DNA of 64,000 bases, taken from positions 1 through 64,000 of the forward strand of contig JAHDDO010000013.1 in NCBI GenBank assembly GCA_020629315.1, given 5' to 3'. The notes beneath the pieces were generated by a model. The model made no database searches, was not told the DNA's origin, and worked only from the letters and a program-made list of their open reading frames with translations. A program made the translations under genes and the position numbers. Position 1 is the first letter of the stretch. Every line of letters starts with the position of its first letter. This document shows, one piece after another, positions 9,238 through 18,908 of this stretch. This DNA comes from Saprospiraceae bacterium. GTDB lineage: Bacteria; Bacteroidota; Bacteroidia; Chitinophagales; Saprospiraceae.

Positions 9238-10185
9238 ATGGAAAGAACGATACCCGTAGTTGACCTTTCTAAGTTCGTTAATGGAAATGACGAAGAAAAA
9301 AAGGCCTTTGTTGATAAACTAGGTAAAGCATTTCACGAAGTAGGATTTGTAGGTGTAATAAATCATGGAATACCTAAAGAGCTTGTTCAGGGCTTTTATT
9401 CTGCGTCTAAAGAATTTTTCTCTTTACGAAAAGATGTAAAGGTTAAGTATGAAATGAAAGGCATGGCTGGCCAAAGAGGATATACCTCTTTTGGTAAAGA
9501 ACATGCTAAACAATCAGAGGTAGCAGACCTTAAAGAATTTTTTCAAATTGGTCAGTATGTCGACGACCCTGCACTAAAAGAAGAATATCCAGATAATGTA
9601 GTCATTGATGAAGTATCTGCGTTCAATGATTTTGGAAAGAACTTGTATCAAGCATTTGAAAAGTCTGGAGGCGCATTATTAAGAGCTATTGCCTTACATC
9701 TTAATTTAGACGAGGATTATTTTGATAATCATATAGAAAAGGGAAATAGCATATTGAGGTCTATACATTATCCTCCAATAACAGAGGAACCACGATCAGC
9801 GATTCGAGCGGAACAGCATGAGGATATAAACTTAATTACTCTTTTAGTGGGCGCTTCTGCAGGAGGGTTACAGTTATTAAATGCGGATAACGAATGGAAG
9901 GATATTACGCCAGCGGAGGATGAGATTGTAATCAATGTAGGAGACATGTTACAGAGATTGACAAATAATTATTTAAAATCTACCACCCACAGAGTGGTTA
10001 ACCCACCCAAGGAACAATGGCACGTGCCGCGTCTAAGTATTCCGTTCTTTTTGCATCCTAAGAGTCAAATGGACCTGAGTTGCTTGGATAGTTGTATCAC
10101 TGAAGAACAACCCATTGCCTATCCTCCGACGACCGCTGGAGACTATCTGGATGAAAGATTGAGGGAAATAGGTTTGAAAAAATAG
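9238..10185 (+). CDS. 2-oxoglutarate/Fe(II) dioxygenase, isopenicillin N synthase family
   Basis: DIOX_N start VVDLSKF, HxD...H motif (EQHEDINLITLL ... STTHRVVNP). Confidence 0.88.
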   Translation: MERTIPVVDLSKFVNGNDEEKKAFVDKLGKAFHEVGFVGVINHGIPKELVQGFYSASKEFFSLRKDVKVKYEMKGMAGQRGYTSFGKEHAKQSEVADLKEFFQIGQYVDDPALKEEYPDNVVIDEVSAFNDFGKNLYQAFEKSGGALLRAIALHLNLDEDYFDNHIEKGNSILRSIHYPPITEEPRSAIRAEQHEDINLITLLVGASAGGLQLLNADNEWKDITPAEDEIVINVGDMLQRLTNNYLKSTTHRVVNPPKEQWHVPRLSIPFFLHPKSQMDLSCLDSCITEEQPIAYPPTTAGDYLDERLREIGLKK

Positions 10186-10233
10186 CGTTCAAGTATTGAT
10201 GTTGACTAGCTATAGACGTACATTTATATAAAA

Positions 10234-10437
10234 TTGACCAACATGATGAATTTAATATTTGGATTAGGCGGGCAAGAAATATTGATCATTGCTTTTTTAG
10301 TGCTACTATTGTTTGGTGGCCGTAAACTTCCTGAGTTAATGAAAGGCCTTGGAAAAGGGATACGGGAGTTCAATAATGCAAAAGCCAATATCGAATCTGA
10401 GGTTAAAGAAAGCCTTAAGGATACTGATGCAAAATAA
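10234..10437 (+). CDS. tatA: Sec-independent translocase TatA/TatE family
   Basis: 67 aa, single [25 protein letters not shown]. Confidence 0.92.
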   Translation: MTNMMNLIFGLGGQEILIIAFLVLLLFGGRKLPELMKGLGKGIREFNNAKANIESEVKESLKDTDAK

Positions 10438-10456
10438 CATTGATTGATAAAGATAT

Positions 10457-10487
10457 AAGGGGAGTCCAAACAGACTCCCCTTTTTTA
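10457..10487 (+). terminator. Rho-independent terminator of tatA
   Basis: AAGGGGAGTC-CAAACA-GACTCCCCTTTTTT. Confidence 0.9.
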
Positions 10488-10555
10488 TTGCCAAAATGAC
10501 AGGGCAAAATGAAATATAGCGTCAAACTTTCTTAAAAAGCCGAAAAATATAGGAA

Positions 10556-10570
10556 TGGTTGGAGATTTGC
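10556..10570 (+). promoter_or_regulatory. Candidate sigma54-type -24/-12 promoter of clpB
   Basis: TGGTTGGAGATTTGC: GG and GC dinucleotides at exact -24/-12 spacing, 30 bp before the clpB ATG. Confidence 0.45.
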
Positions 10571-10600
10571 TATCTTCTAAACTATAGAACGTGAATACAT

Positions 10601-13318
10601 ATGACATACGATAACTTTACTATAAAAGCCCAAGAGTCTATTTACAAGTCGCAGCAATTAGCTGGCGAAATGGACCAGCAACAAGTAGACACACCACATC
10701 TGTTATTAGGAATCATTCTTACTGATGAGTCAATCCCTAAATTTTTATTTGAAAAGATGGGTGTATCGATGCCAATGCTAATGGATAAGCTAAATAAGGT
10801 GGTTAAAACGTATCCAAAAGTTGAAGGGGAGTTTAAACAGTTTTTGACAAATGATGCGAATCAATCATTAAGTAGGGCGAAGAAATTTTTAAAGGAATTT
10901 GGTGACGATTACATTTCAGTCGAACTTATCCTATTAGGTATTCTTTCTGGTAAAGACAAAGGCGCGACAATTTTAAAAGATGCTGGAGCGAGCTTAAAAG
11001 ATATGAAAGAAGCTATAAAAGAGCTTCGCAAAGGACGAAAAGTAACAGATCAAAACACGGATAATCAATATGGAGCACTAAAGAAGTTTGCCATTAATTT
11101 GAACGAACGAGTAGAGCAAGGTAAGCTAGATCCTATAGTTGGACGAGATGAAGAGATCCGAAGAATTATGCATATCCTTTCTAGGCGTAAAAAGAACAAC
11201 CCTATATTAATTGGGGAAGCAGGTGTTGGTAAAACTGCCATTGTAGAAGGTATAGCATGGCGAATTGTAAATAAGGATGTGCCTGAGAATCTGCTTAGTA
11301 AAAAACTCTTTTCCTTGGATATAGCTGCATTGATTGCAGGGGCCAAATACAAAGGCGAATTTGAAGAAAGATTGAAAGCGGTCATTAAAGAAGTAGACGA
11401 ATCAAATGGTGAAGTCGTGCTTTTTATTGACGAAATACATACGTTGATAGGTGCAGGAGGAGGATCAGGCGCGATGGATGCAGCTAATATTTTAAAACCA
11501 GCTCTTGCTAGAGGAGAACTCAGGACAATAGGAGCAACCACGCTGGATGAGTATCAAAAATATTTTGAAAAAGACAAGGCCTTAGTCCGTCGATTCCAAA
11601 CAGTCATAGTTGATGAACCTAGTATTGAGGATTGTATATCAATACTCCGAGGTATTCAAGATAAGTATGAAGTATATCATAAAATTGACATCTTAGATGA
11701 GGCATTAATAGCTGCAGTAGAGCTATCTGATCGATATATAACGGAGCGGCAATTGCCTGATAAAGCCATAGACTTAATAGATGAAGCAGCAGCTCGATTG
11801 CGATTGGAGTTGGATTCTGTTCCTGAAGAAATTGACGAGATGCAGCGGAAGGTTAGACAGCTGGAGATAGAGAAGGAAGCCATTAAACGAGAAAAGAATG
11901 ATAAGAAGTTAACGCTGATCAACAAACAAATCGCGGAAGCAAAAGAAGCTTTGGATAGTGTTACCGCTAGATGGCAAAGTGAGAAGGAAGTAGTAGATAG
12001 GATTCAAGAGATAAAGAAGCGAGTAGAAGAATTAGAACATGAGGCGGATATGGCTGAAAAAAACAGTGAATTTGAAACAGTAGCTAGGATTCGTTATGGT
12101 GAAATGAAAGAGCAAGAGGAAGCTTTAAAAAAAGCGGAAGAAGAGCTTGATAAATTACCTGAAGACAGTCGATTTACAAATGAAGAAGTTACGGCCAATG
12201 ATATTGCGGAGGTTGTGGCAAAGTGGACAGGTATTCCTGTAACAAAAATGATGAAGAGTGAGAAGGAGAGACTTTTAAACCTTGAAGATGAAATTGGTGA
12301 GCGATTGATAGGACAAACAGAGGCTGTTCAAGCCGTTGCAAATGCGGTTAGACGAAGTAGAGCGGGTCTGGGTGATGCAAATAAACCAATAGGTAGTTTT
12401 ATTTTTCTTGGACCTACAGGAGTTGGTAAAACAGAGTTAGCCAAGACATTAGCCGAGATTCTTTTCGATGACGAAAAAGCAATCACTAGAATAGATATGA
12501 GTGAATACCAAGAAAAGCACTCTGTGTCTAGGTTGGTAGGAGCACCTCCAGGATATGTTGGTTATGATGAAGGGGGTCAATTAACAGAAGCAGTTAGACG
12601 TAGACCGTATTCAATTGTTCTTTTAGATGAAATTGAAAAGGCCCATCCGGATACCTTCAATATATTATTGCAAGTTTTAGATGACGGGCGATTAACCGAC
12701 AATAAAGGACGAGTGGCAAACTTCAAGAACACCATTATTATCATGACAAGTAATATGGGATCTGACACTATATTAGAAAACTTTGAAGACCTGCAATCAG
12801 TAGGTGAGGAACATCGAGGAGAAATTATTGAAACGACCAAGGTAGAAGTATTCGATGTATTGAAAGATAGCTTGCGGCCAGAGTTTTTGAACAGAATCGA
12901 TGAAAAGATTATGTTCTTACCATTAACGAAAGATGAAATCAAACAAATAGGTCAAATCTTGCTAAAAAAGGTTCGAAAGAATTTAGCAAAACAAGATATG
13001 AAGCTGACACTTTCTGACTCTGCTATGGACTTATTGGCAGATCTTGGATATGATCCGCAATTTGGAGCGAGACCCTTAAAGCGAGTCATTCAAAAGGAAT
13101 TGATAAATATCCTCTCAATGCGAGTCTTATCGGGAGATTTTGGTCCGGGAGATACGATTTATGTTGGGACAGACAAAAAGGGATTTACATTTGCAGATAA
13201 ACCATCGGACTCTACGGAAAAGCCAGACGTAAAGCAGGAAAAGCAAATCGATAAACTGAAAAAGGCTACTAAAGACTTAGAAGACGAGCTAGAAAATTTC
13301 GATCCAAACGATAATTAG
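10601..13318 (+). CDS. clpB: ATP-dependent chaperone ClpB
   Basis: Clp N domain, two AAA modules (GEAGVGKTAI, GPTGVGKTEL), ClpB middle coiled coil. Confidence 0.93.
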   Translation: MTYDNFTIKAQESIYKSQQLAGEMDQQQVDTPHLLLGIILTDESIPKFLFEKMGVSMPMLMDKLNKVVKTYPKVEGEFKQFLTNDANQSLSRAKKFLKEFGDDYISVELILLGILSGKDKGATILKDAGASLKDMKEAIKELRKGRKVTDQNTDNQYGALKKFAINLNERVEQGKLDPIVGRDEEIRRIMHILSRRKKNNPILIGEAGVGKTAIVEGIAWRIVNKDVPENLLSKKLFSLDIAALIAGAKYKGEFEERLKAVIKEVDESNGEVVLFIDEIHTLIGAGGGSGAMDAANILKPALARGELRTIGATTLDEYQKYFEKDKALVRRFQTVIVDEPSIEDCISILRGIQDKYEVYHKIDILDEALIAAVELSDRYITERQLPDKAIDLIDEAAARLRLELDSVPEEIDEMQRKVRQLEIEKEAIKREKNDKKLTLINKQIAEAKEALDSVTARWQSEKEVVDRIQEIKKRVEELEHEADMAEKNSEFETVARIRYGEMKEQEEALKKAEEELDKLPEDSRFTNEEVTANDIAEVVAKWTGIPVTKMMKSEKERLLNLEDEIGERLIGQTEAVQAVANAVRRSRAGLGDANKPIGSFIFLGPTGVGKTELAKTLAEILFDDEKAITRIDMSEYQEKHSVSRLVGAPPGYVGYDEGGQLTEAVRRRPYSIVLLDEIEKAHPDTFNILLQVLDDGRLTDNKGRVANFKNTIIIMTSNMGSDTILENFEDLQSVGEEHRGEIIETTKVEVFDVLKDSLRPEFLNRIDEKIMFLPLTKDEIKQIGQILLKKVRKNLAKQDMKLTLSDSAMDLLADLGYDPQFGARPLKRVIQKELINILSMRVLSGDFGPGDTIYVGTDKKGFTFADKPSDSTEKPDVKQEKQIDKLKKATKDLEDELENFDPNDN

Positions 13319-13330
13319 AGAGTAAAACAT

Positions 13331-13356
13331 GGGAGGTCTTTTTAGACCTCCCTTTC
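13331..13356 (+). terminator. Intrinsic terminator between convergent clpB and TIGR01777 genes
   Basis: GGGAGGTC-TTTTTA-GACCTCCC followed by TTTC. Confidence 0.85.
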
Positions 13357-14256
13357 TTTTAGGTCTTGTAATGCTTCCAAAAGCGAAGGGTATTTATATG
13401 GAAAAGGAAGCTCAGTCCATTTAGGGGCATATACTCGAGTACTGTTTAATAACATTTCACTCATTTCTCCTAGGCCTATCTTCAAAAACATTGAAGGAAC
13501 GGGCAATGTAAGCGCGTAACTAGCAAACACCTTTTTGATAGCTTTTGCGATATCTTTTAAACGTTCTGGCTCATTGGAAGTCCCATTGTAAACACCTGAT
13601 AAATGGTCATTTTCAACCAAACTAAGAATCATTCCACAGACATCATCTATGTGAATCCACGGATAGTAGGCTTTGCCATTTCCAAAATATCCAGAACCAC
13701 CCAGCCTTGCCGGCAAGATTAACTTCGGCAAGGCGCCGCCCTTACGACTAAGGACGATACCAATCCGTAAAAGTGAATACCTTTCGACATACGGGCGCAC
13801 TTCTTCATGCGCTTTTTCCCAGAGTTCACAACACTCAGATAAAAAACCTAAGCCTGCTGAGGAACCCTCATCTAGTTTTTCATCGCCTCGATTACCATAG
13901 AAACCTATCGCACTTGCCCCCACATAAACCTTTGGTTTATGCTTTAATTCTGCCATTTTTTTGGCTAATAGTTGTGTAGTTCTTGTCCGGCTATCAATTA
14001 ATACTTTTTTCCTAGCTTCAGTCCATCTCTTATCGGCAATGCCTGCGCCCGTTAAATTTATTACGGCATCAAACTCTATGTCATTGGAGAATTCCACGAT
14101 TTCGTTGTCGATATTCCAATGACAAAATGTAATGTCCCCTTGAGTACGACTGGTCCCTCTTGTAAGTATATAAATAGAATATTTCTTGTCTAGAATCTGG
14201 CATAACCTAGAACCGATTAAGCCTGTTCCACCTGCGATAAGTATGTTTTTTTTCAT
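13342..14256 (-). CDS. TIGR01777 family NAD-dependent epimerase/oxidoreductase (YfcH-like)
   Basis: ILIAGGTGLIGSRL; INLTGAGIADKRWTEARK; PWIHIDD. Confidence 0.9.
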   Translation of the reverse strand: MKKNILIAGGTGLIGSRLCQILDKKYSIYILTRGTSRTQGDITFCHWNIDNEIVEFSNDIEFDAVINLTGAGIADKRWTEARKKVLIDSRTRTTQLLAKKMAELKHKPKVYVGASAIGFYGNRGDEKLDEGSSAGLGFLSECCELWEKAHEEVRPYVERYSLLRIGIVLSRKGGALPKLILPARLGGSGYFGNGKAYYPWIHIDDVCGMILSLVENDHLSGVYNGTSNEPERLKDIAKAIKKVFASYALTLPVPSMFLKIGLGEMSEMLLNSTRVYAPKWTELPFPYKYPSLLEALQDLKEREV

Positions 14257-14345
14257 ATCTATTTTGAACTACCGTTTAAAGACGTCAGTTACTATATGTT
14301 TCTATGTGTACTTTTGTTTAAACATTTGCCATTAATTCCTGAGCC

Positions 14346-16058
14346 ATGCGCATATTTCTGATATTTTTTTCTTGCTTTTTTTTCTTGCTTTCTTGTTCCG
14401 AAGAAGCTCCTAAAACTACATCAAAAGGAGAGCTAAGAGTATACTTACCAAGGGATCCAGAAAAGCTTAATCCTCTCTTTAATCCAAAATCATATGCTAG
14501 GGAGGTATATCAGAATATCTATGTTCCAATGGTTGATTACCATCCAGAGGATTTAGATTTATATCCTATACTACTTGAAGATGTACCGGAAGGTCAAATG
14601 ATAAATGACTCTACCCTTCGTTTTGACATGAAGATCAAAAAAGACGCCGTTTGGTCTGATGGAGTTGCTGTAACAGGGGCTGATTATGCCTTTTCAATAA
14701 AGACAATTTTGCACCCTCAAATCAACACCCCCACTTGGCGGAGTTTGGTTTCATATATCCGAGATGTAGGAATTGATCCTAATGACCCTAAACACTTTTG
14801 GGTAGATATCAGCAATGAAAATATGTTAGCTAGGGAGATCGCAACGACTATTTATATTTTACCAAAGCATTTTTATGATCCGACCCATAGTCTAGATGAC
14901 TACAGTATAGCAGATGTTGAAGCCACTAATATTGAAGAGAAAACTGCAGCCGATAGTCTTTTAATTTCTTTTGTTGAAGCGTTTAACAACCCAAAGACCT
15001 ATAGAGAAAACTTAATACATGCTGGTCCGTATGAATTAGAATCTTGGGAAACAGATCAATTTGTCAAGCTAGCTAAAAAGAAGGACTATTGGGGAGATGC
15101 ACATTCGGACAATCCATTTCTCCAGGGGTATCCTGAAAGTATATTATTTAAAATTTTCGCTGACGAATTATCGGCAACAACCAACTTCCAATCGGGTGGT
15201 ATGGATGTAATGAAGTTTGCTACCGCGGAACGCTTTATCTCTCTTATGGATACTACAGATAGTAATGAAAACTATAGCTTTGAAACCCCTCAATTAATGA
15301 GATATTACTATCTAGCCCTAAACACAAGGAAGCCAGGGTTGCAGGATAAAGCAGTGAGAAAAGCCGTAGCTATGGCATTAGATGTGGATGGAATTGTTGC
15401 TGCCTTAGAAGCACAATTCGGCGCTAGAACTACGGGGCCTATACACCCAAGTAAACCCTATTATAACAATGAACTAGAGCCTATCAAAAAGGACATTGGA
15501 AAAGCACAAAAGCTACTAGATGATGCAGGATGGAGGCTAAATGAATCAGGAGTTAGATCCAAAGATGGCATTGAGTTATCATTCGAATTTCTATCGTCTC
15601 CGAGCGAAAAGGCCGTGGGTATTGCAAATTTGTTTAAAGAAGCATGCAGAGAATTGGGTGTTGAAATTAACATAGTGCAAAAAAGCCCGCGCTTATTTAT
15701 TAAGGAAGATGTAAACACGCATAAATATGATATTGCCGCTTTAGCACAAACCTTAGATGCTAATTTGGATGATCTTCATTATCGTTGGCATACTAGTAAT
15801 AGTGTTGCTGGCGGAAGTAATATTACCGGATTTGGCACTTCAGCATCGGACAAACTTATTGAAGAGATCCGAAGTAATATTAGTGATGAAAGTAGATTTA
15901 GTAAATACAAAAAGGTTCAGGAGATTTTGTTTGATGAACAACCAGCCATCTTTCTTTATAGTCCAAGAGATAAAATTGTTATAAAAAAACCTTGGACAGG
16001 CAAAGGAACATCTAAGCGTCCTGGATATTTACTTAACACCTTTTCACTGAACGATTAA
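14346..16058 (+). CDS. ABC transporter substrate-binding lipoprotein (SBP family 5, peptide type)
   Basis: Lipobox FFLLSCS; SBP_bac_5 motifs. Confidence 0.88.
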   Translation: MRIFLIFFSCFFFLLSCSEEAPKTTSKGELRVYLPRDPEKLNPLFNPKSYAREVYQNIYVPMVDYHPEDLDLYPILLEDVPEGQMINDSTLRFDMKIKKDAVWSDGVAVTGADYAFSIKTILHPQINTPTWRSLVSYIRDVGIDPNDPKHFWVDISNENMLAREIATTIYILPKHFYDPTHSLDDYSIADVEATNIEEKTAADSLLISFVEAFNNPKTYRENLIHAGPYELESWETDQFVKLAKKKDYWGDAHSDNPFLQGYPESILFKIFADELSATTNFQSGGMDVMKFATAERFISLMDTTDSNENYSFETPQLMRYYYLALNTRKPGLQDKAVRKAVAMALDVDGIVAALEAQFGARTTGPIHPSKPYYNNELEPIKKDIGKAQKLLDDAGWRLNESGVRSKDGIELSFEFLSSPSEKAVGIANLFKEACRELGVEINIVQKSPRLFIKEDVNTHKYDIAALAQTLDANLDDLHYRWHTSNSVAGGSNITGFGTSASDKLIEEIRSNISDESRFSKYKKVQEILFDEQPAIFLYSPRDKIVIKKPWTGKGTSKRPGYLLNTFSLND

Positions 16059-17125
16059 ACTAGTTCACCTTCCTGAAGTTTACTTGTGTTTTCGGCCATG
16101 ATAAGGGCATCTACAACAGCTTGCAAGTCACCATCCATAATTTTATCAAGACTGTAGAGGGTTAGATTAATTCGATGGTCCGTCACCCTGTTTTGCGGGT
16201 AGTTATAGGTTCTAATTTTATCAGAACGATCGCCAGTACCTACTAAGGACTTTCTCTTGTTTGCGTGTTCTGACATGGCTTTATTTTTAGTTACTTCCCT
16301 AATCTTTTGATAAAGACGCTGGAGTGCAATCTCTCTGTTCTTGTGCTGAGATCTAGAATCTGTGCTCTCTGATACAATACCTGTGGGTATGTGTGTAAAC
16401 CGGACACCTGACTCTGTTTTATTCACGTGTTGTCCACCGGCTCCTGAAGCTCGGAAGGTATCTACCCTAAGGTCATCTTTCTTTATATCAATGTCTTCTA
16501 CTTCGAACTTAGGTAAAACAGCCACCGTTACCGCAGATGTATGTACTCGTCCTTGGGACTCTGTCTTTGGTACGCGCTGGACTCTATGCGCACCGGATTC
16601 AAATTTCAAAGTACCGTATACATCATTCCCAAAAACTTCAAAAACAATTTTACTATACCCACCCGCTGTACCTTCATTGAGTTGAAGAATTTCTGTTTTG
16701 AATCCAACACTCTCAAAGAACTTCGTATATAATCTATGAAGGTCACCAACAAAAATGCTGGCCTCATCTCCACCTGTCCCAGCTCGTATTTCCATTACCA
16801 CATCCTTATCGTCATCGGGATCCTTTGGTATTAAGAGAAATTTAATCTCTTCATCCATAGTTTCCTTCGTCGCCTTTAACTCTTCCAACTCCATTTTGGC
16901 CATTTCTCGCATTTCCTCATCTTCTTCGGCGAGCATGGACTCAGCAGTTTCTATATTGCCAACAAGATCTTTGTATTCCAAATACTTTTTGGCAATGACT
17001 TCTAAAGACTTATAGTCTTTATTAATCTTTGTGAATTTCTTCATATCAGAAACAATCTCAGGGTCTGAGAGTTGCTCTTGAAGTTGCAAGAATCGATTAT
17101 AGATAGACTCAAGTTTGTCTAGCAT
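16055..17125 (-). CDS. prfA: Peptide chain release factor 1
   Basis: GGQ motif RASGAGGQHVNKTESGVRFTHIPTG; RF1 N-terminal domain. Confidence 0.95.
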   Translation of the reverse strand: MLDKLESIYNRFLQLQEQLSDPEIVSDMKKFTKINKDYKSLEVIAKKYLEYKDLVGNIETAESMLAEEDEEMREMAKMELEELKATKETMDEEIKFLLIPKDPDDDKDVVMEIRAGTGGDEASIFVGDLHRLYTKFFESVGFKTEILQLNEGTAGGYSKIVFEVFGNDVYGTLKFESGAHRVQRVPKTESQGRVHTSAVTVAVLPKFEVEDIDIKKDDLRVDTFRASGAGGQHVNKTESGVRFTHIPTGIVSESTDSRSQHKNREIALQRLYQKIREVTKNKAMSEHANKRKSLVGTGDRSDKIRTYNYPQNRVTDHRINLTLYSLDKIMDGDLQAVVDALIMAENTSKLQEGELV

Positions 17126-17144
17126 GGTAGATTATTAAAAAGTA

Positions 17145-17152
17145 CAAAAGTA
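17145..17152 (-). promoter_or_regulatory. Candidate Bacteroidota -7 promoter element of prfA
   Basis: TACTTTTG on the minus strand (TAnnTTTG) 20 bp before the start codon; no clear -33 element. Confidence 0.4.
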
Positions 17153-17232
17153 AGAAACAGGCAGAAACCTGTCTTACCTTCAAATTAAAATAAGAAAGGG
17201 GGAAAAATATAATTCAAAAAGATATTGGCTAT

Positions 17233-17466
17233 CTAAGCTTTGAATTGTTGTTTTATCCTATTAAGAATTTCTTGAGAGACCGGAGTACGTCTAATTTTTG
17301 ACTTAAGAAATTCGCGAGCACTTTTTTCTTGATTGAAGATTTGGTTGCATTGTGGATTGTTATCCACGTGTTTTAGCAATTGCTCCTCATCTTCTTTGCT
17401 TAGGGCGTTATCAAAATAAAGGCTTACATTTTTTTGGATATTTTGAATGTCATCAAAATTTTGCAT
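17233..17466 (-). CDS. Small putative anti-sigma factor
   Basis: 77 aa directly downstream of an ECF sigma gene; ZAS-like helical pattern. Confidence 0.55.
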   Translation of the reverse strand: MQNFDDIQNIQKNVSLYFDNALSKEDEEQLLKHVDNNPQCNQIFNQEKSAREFLKSKIRRTPVSQEILNRIKQQFKA

Positions 17467-17510
17467 GGTTTTTAGTTTACGAAAAACATCGGTTTACAAT
17501 GATCGATCAC

Positions 17511-18128
17511 TTATTCTTCTTCTTGCTTAGACCCTCGAACATCTGAATATCCGAGCGACTGTGCATAGTTCTTCAATTTTTCTTTCAACATGTTCCGTGC
17601 TCTAAATAATCTAGAACGGACAGTGCCTATTGGAATGTCGATTATTTTGGCAATCTCTTCGTACTTGAACCCTTCTATATCACAAAGAAGGATTACTGTT
17701 CTAAAGTCAACGGGTAGAGAATTTATGGCGATAGTTACTTCATCTCCCATAATATTCTCAAAAATCTCTTCTCGTAAATCTAGGTAGCCTGTAGCTCCCT
17801 TGTCTTCGTCAGTATCGTGATAACTAATAAAATCCTCAAGATCAACTTTCGTTGGCCTCTTGGACCGCTTACGATATTCGTTAATGTAAGCGTTTTTCAA
17901 AATTTTAAACAACCAAGCCTTGGCATTAGTTCCCTCAATGTATCGATCTGCAAATCGATGGGCTTTCATAAAGGTTTCTTGGACTAGATCGTTCGCATCC
18001 TCTTCATTATAGGTAAGGTGAAATGCAAAGGTTTTCAATGCATCCGCATGTGGAAGGAACTCATTATGGAAGATTCTATAGTTCTTATCTTGAATATCAG
18101 ACACCAAATAAGGGATTAATAGCGGCAA
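17511..18128 (-). CDS. ECF-type RNA polymerase sigma factor
   Basis: Sigma70 r2 (DLVQETFMKAHR) and r4 (GFKYEEIAKIIDIPIGTVRSRLFRAR). Confidence 0.93.
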   Translation of the reverse strand: MPLLIPYLVSDIQDKNYRIFHNEFLPHADALKTFAFHLTYNEEDANDLVQETFMKAHRFADRYIEGTNAKAWLFKILKNAYINEYRKRSKRPTKVDLEDFISYHDTDEDKGATGYLDLREEIFENIMGDEVTIAINSLPVDFRTVILLCDIEGFKYEEIAKIIDIPIGTVRSRLFRARNMLKEKLKNYAQSLGYSDVRGSKQEEE

Positions 18129-18163
18129 ACATACGGCAATTTTATCGGTAAATGCCTTATGAA

Positions 18164-18802
18164 TTAAGCAAATACTTCTATTACCTCATCGGGCAAACAC
18201 ACAAAAACTCGATCATTTTCCAAAGGTTTTATTGTTTTTAGGCCAGTAAAACTTCCAAATGCTGGCAACAAAGCTTGATGTTCACCAAAATAAAAGCAAG
18301 CAAGTCTCACTGATTGGCCGCCTTTACCTACCATACGGACTCCAGGATGAATATGGCCTGATATACAATACGCCTCAGTCAGTTCCTCCAACGGCTCATG
18401 CGTAAAGATAAAAGGGCCTTTTTTCAAGACATCATACACCTGTAAGCCTCCTGTATGATAAATACTCTCATCAAGAATGTCATGATTTCCTTTTATAAGA
18501 ATAAATGAGATTGAAGGGAATTGTGTAAGAAGGTCAAAAAAGGCGTAACATTCGTCATTTATATGAGCGTGAAAAAGATCACCTAAAAAGATGACCTCAT
18601 CAATGTTTTCATTCAATAACATCGAGCGCAACAATGCCCAATTATCTTCAATTCCATGAGTGGGTATTCCAATGCCGTTTTTACGGAAATGAGTGATTTT
18701 TCCAAAATGAAGATCAGAGACGACAAGGGTATTCCATTCTGGTATAAGCATGGCTTTTGTACTCAGTAATTTGATGTTGATATCTCTTATTGTAACGTCC
18801 AA
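18164..18802 (-). CDS. pdeM: PdeM-like metallophosphoesterase (ligase-associated type)
   Basis: SDLHFGK, FLGDLFH, KGNHD, SGHIHPG metallophosphoesterase motifs. Confidence 0.8.
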   Translation of the reverse strand: MDVTIRDINIKLLSTKAMLIPEWNTLVVSDLHFGKITHFRKNGIGIPTHGIEDNWALLRSMLLNENIDEVIFLGDLFHAHINDECYAFFDLLTQFPSISFILIKGNHDILDESIYHTGGLQVYDVLKKGPFIFTHEPLEELTEAYCISGHIHPGVRMVGKGGQSVRLACFYFGEHQALLPAFGSFTGLKTIKPLENDRVFVCLPDEVIEVFA

Positions 18803-18908
18803 TGCAATGTTTATGTAATATTAACCCAATCCGCTAGGTATATTAAGGGATTGTGCGTTGCTTTGCACTCGAATGTAATTTATTTTTTCTAATATGTAAT
18901 TATCATAT

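Noticed and set aside
11065-11541. 158-aa minus-strand ORF inside clpB
   Set aside because: Ser/Pro-rich shadow ORF antisense to a strongly conserved gene.
12577-12942. 121-aa minus-strand ORF inside clpB
   Set aside because: Antisense shadow of the second AAA domain.
14309-14316. TACTTTTG as promoter of the SBP lipoprotein gene
   Set aside because: Fits TAnnTTTG but no -33 TTG/TTTG at proper spacing; too weak to list as a feature.
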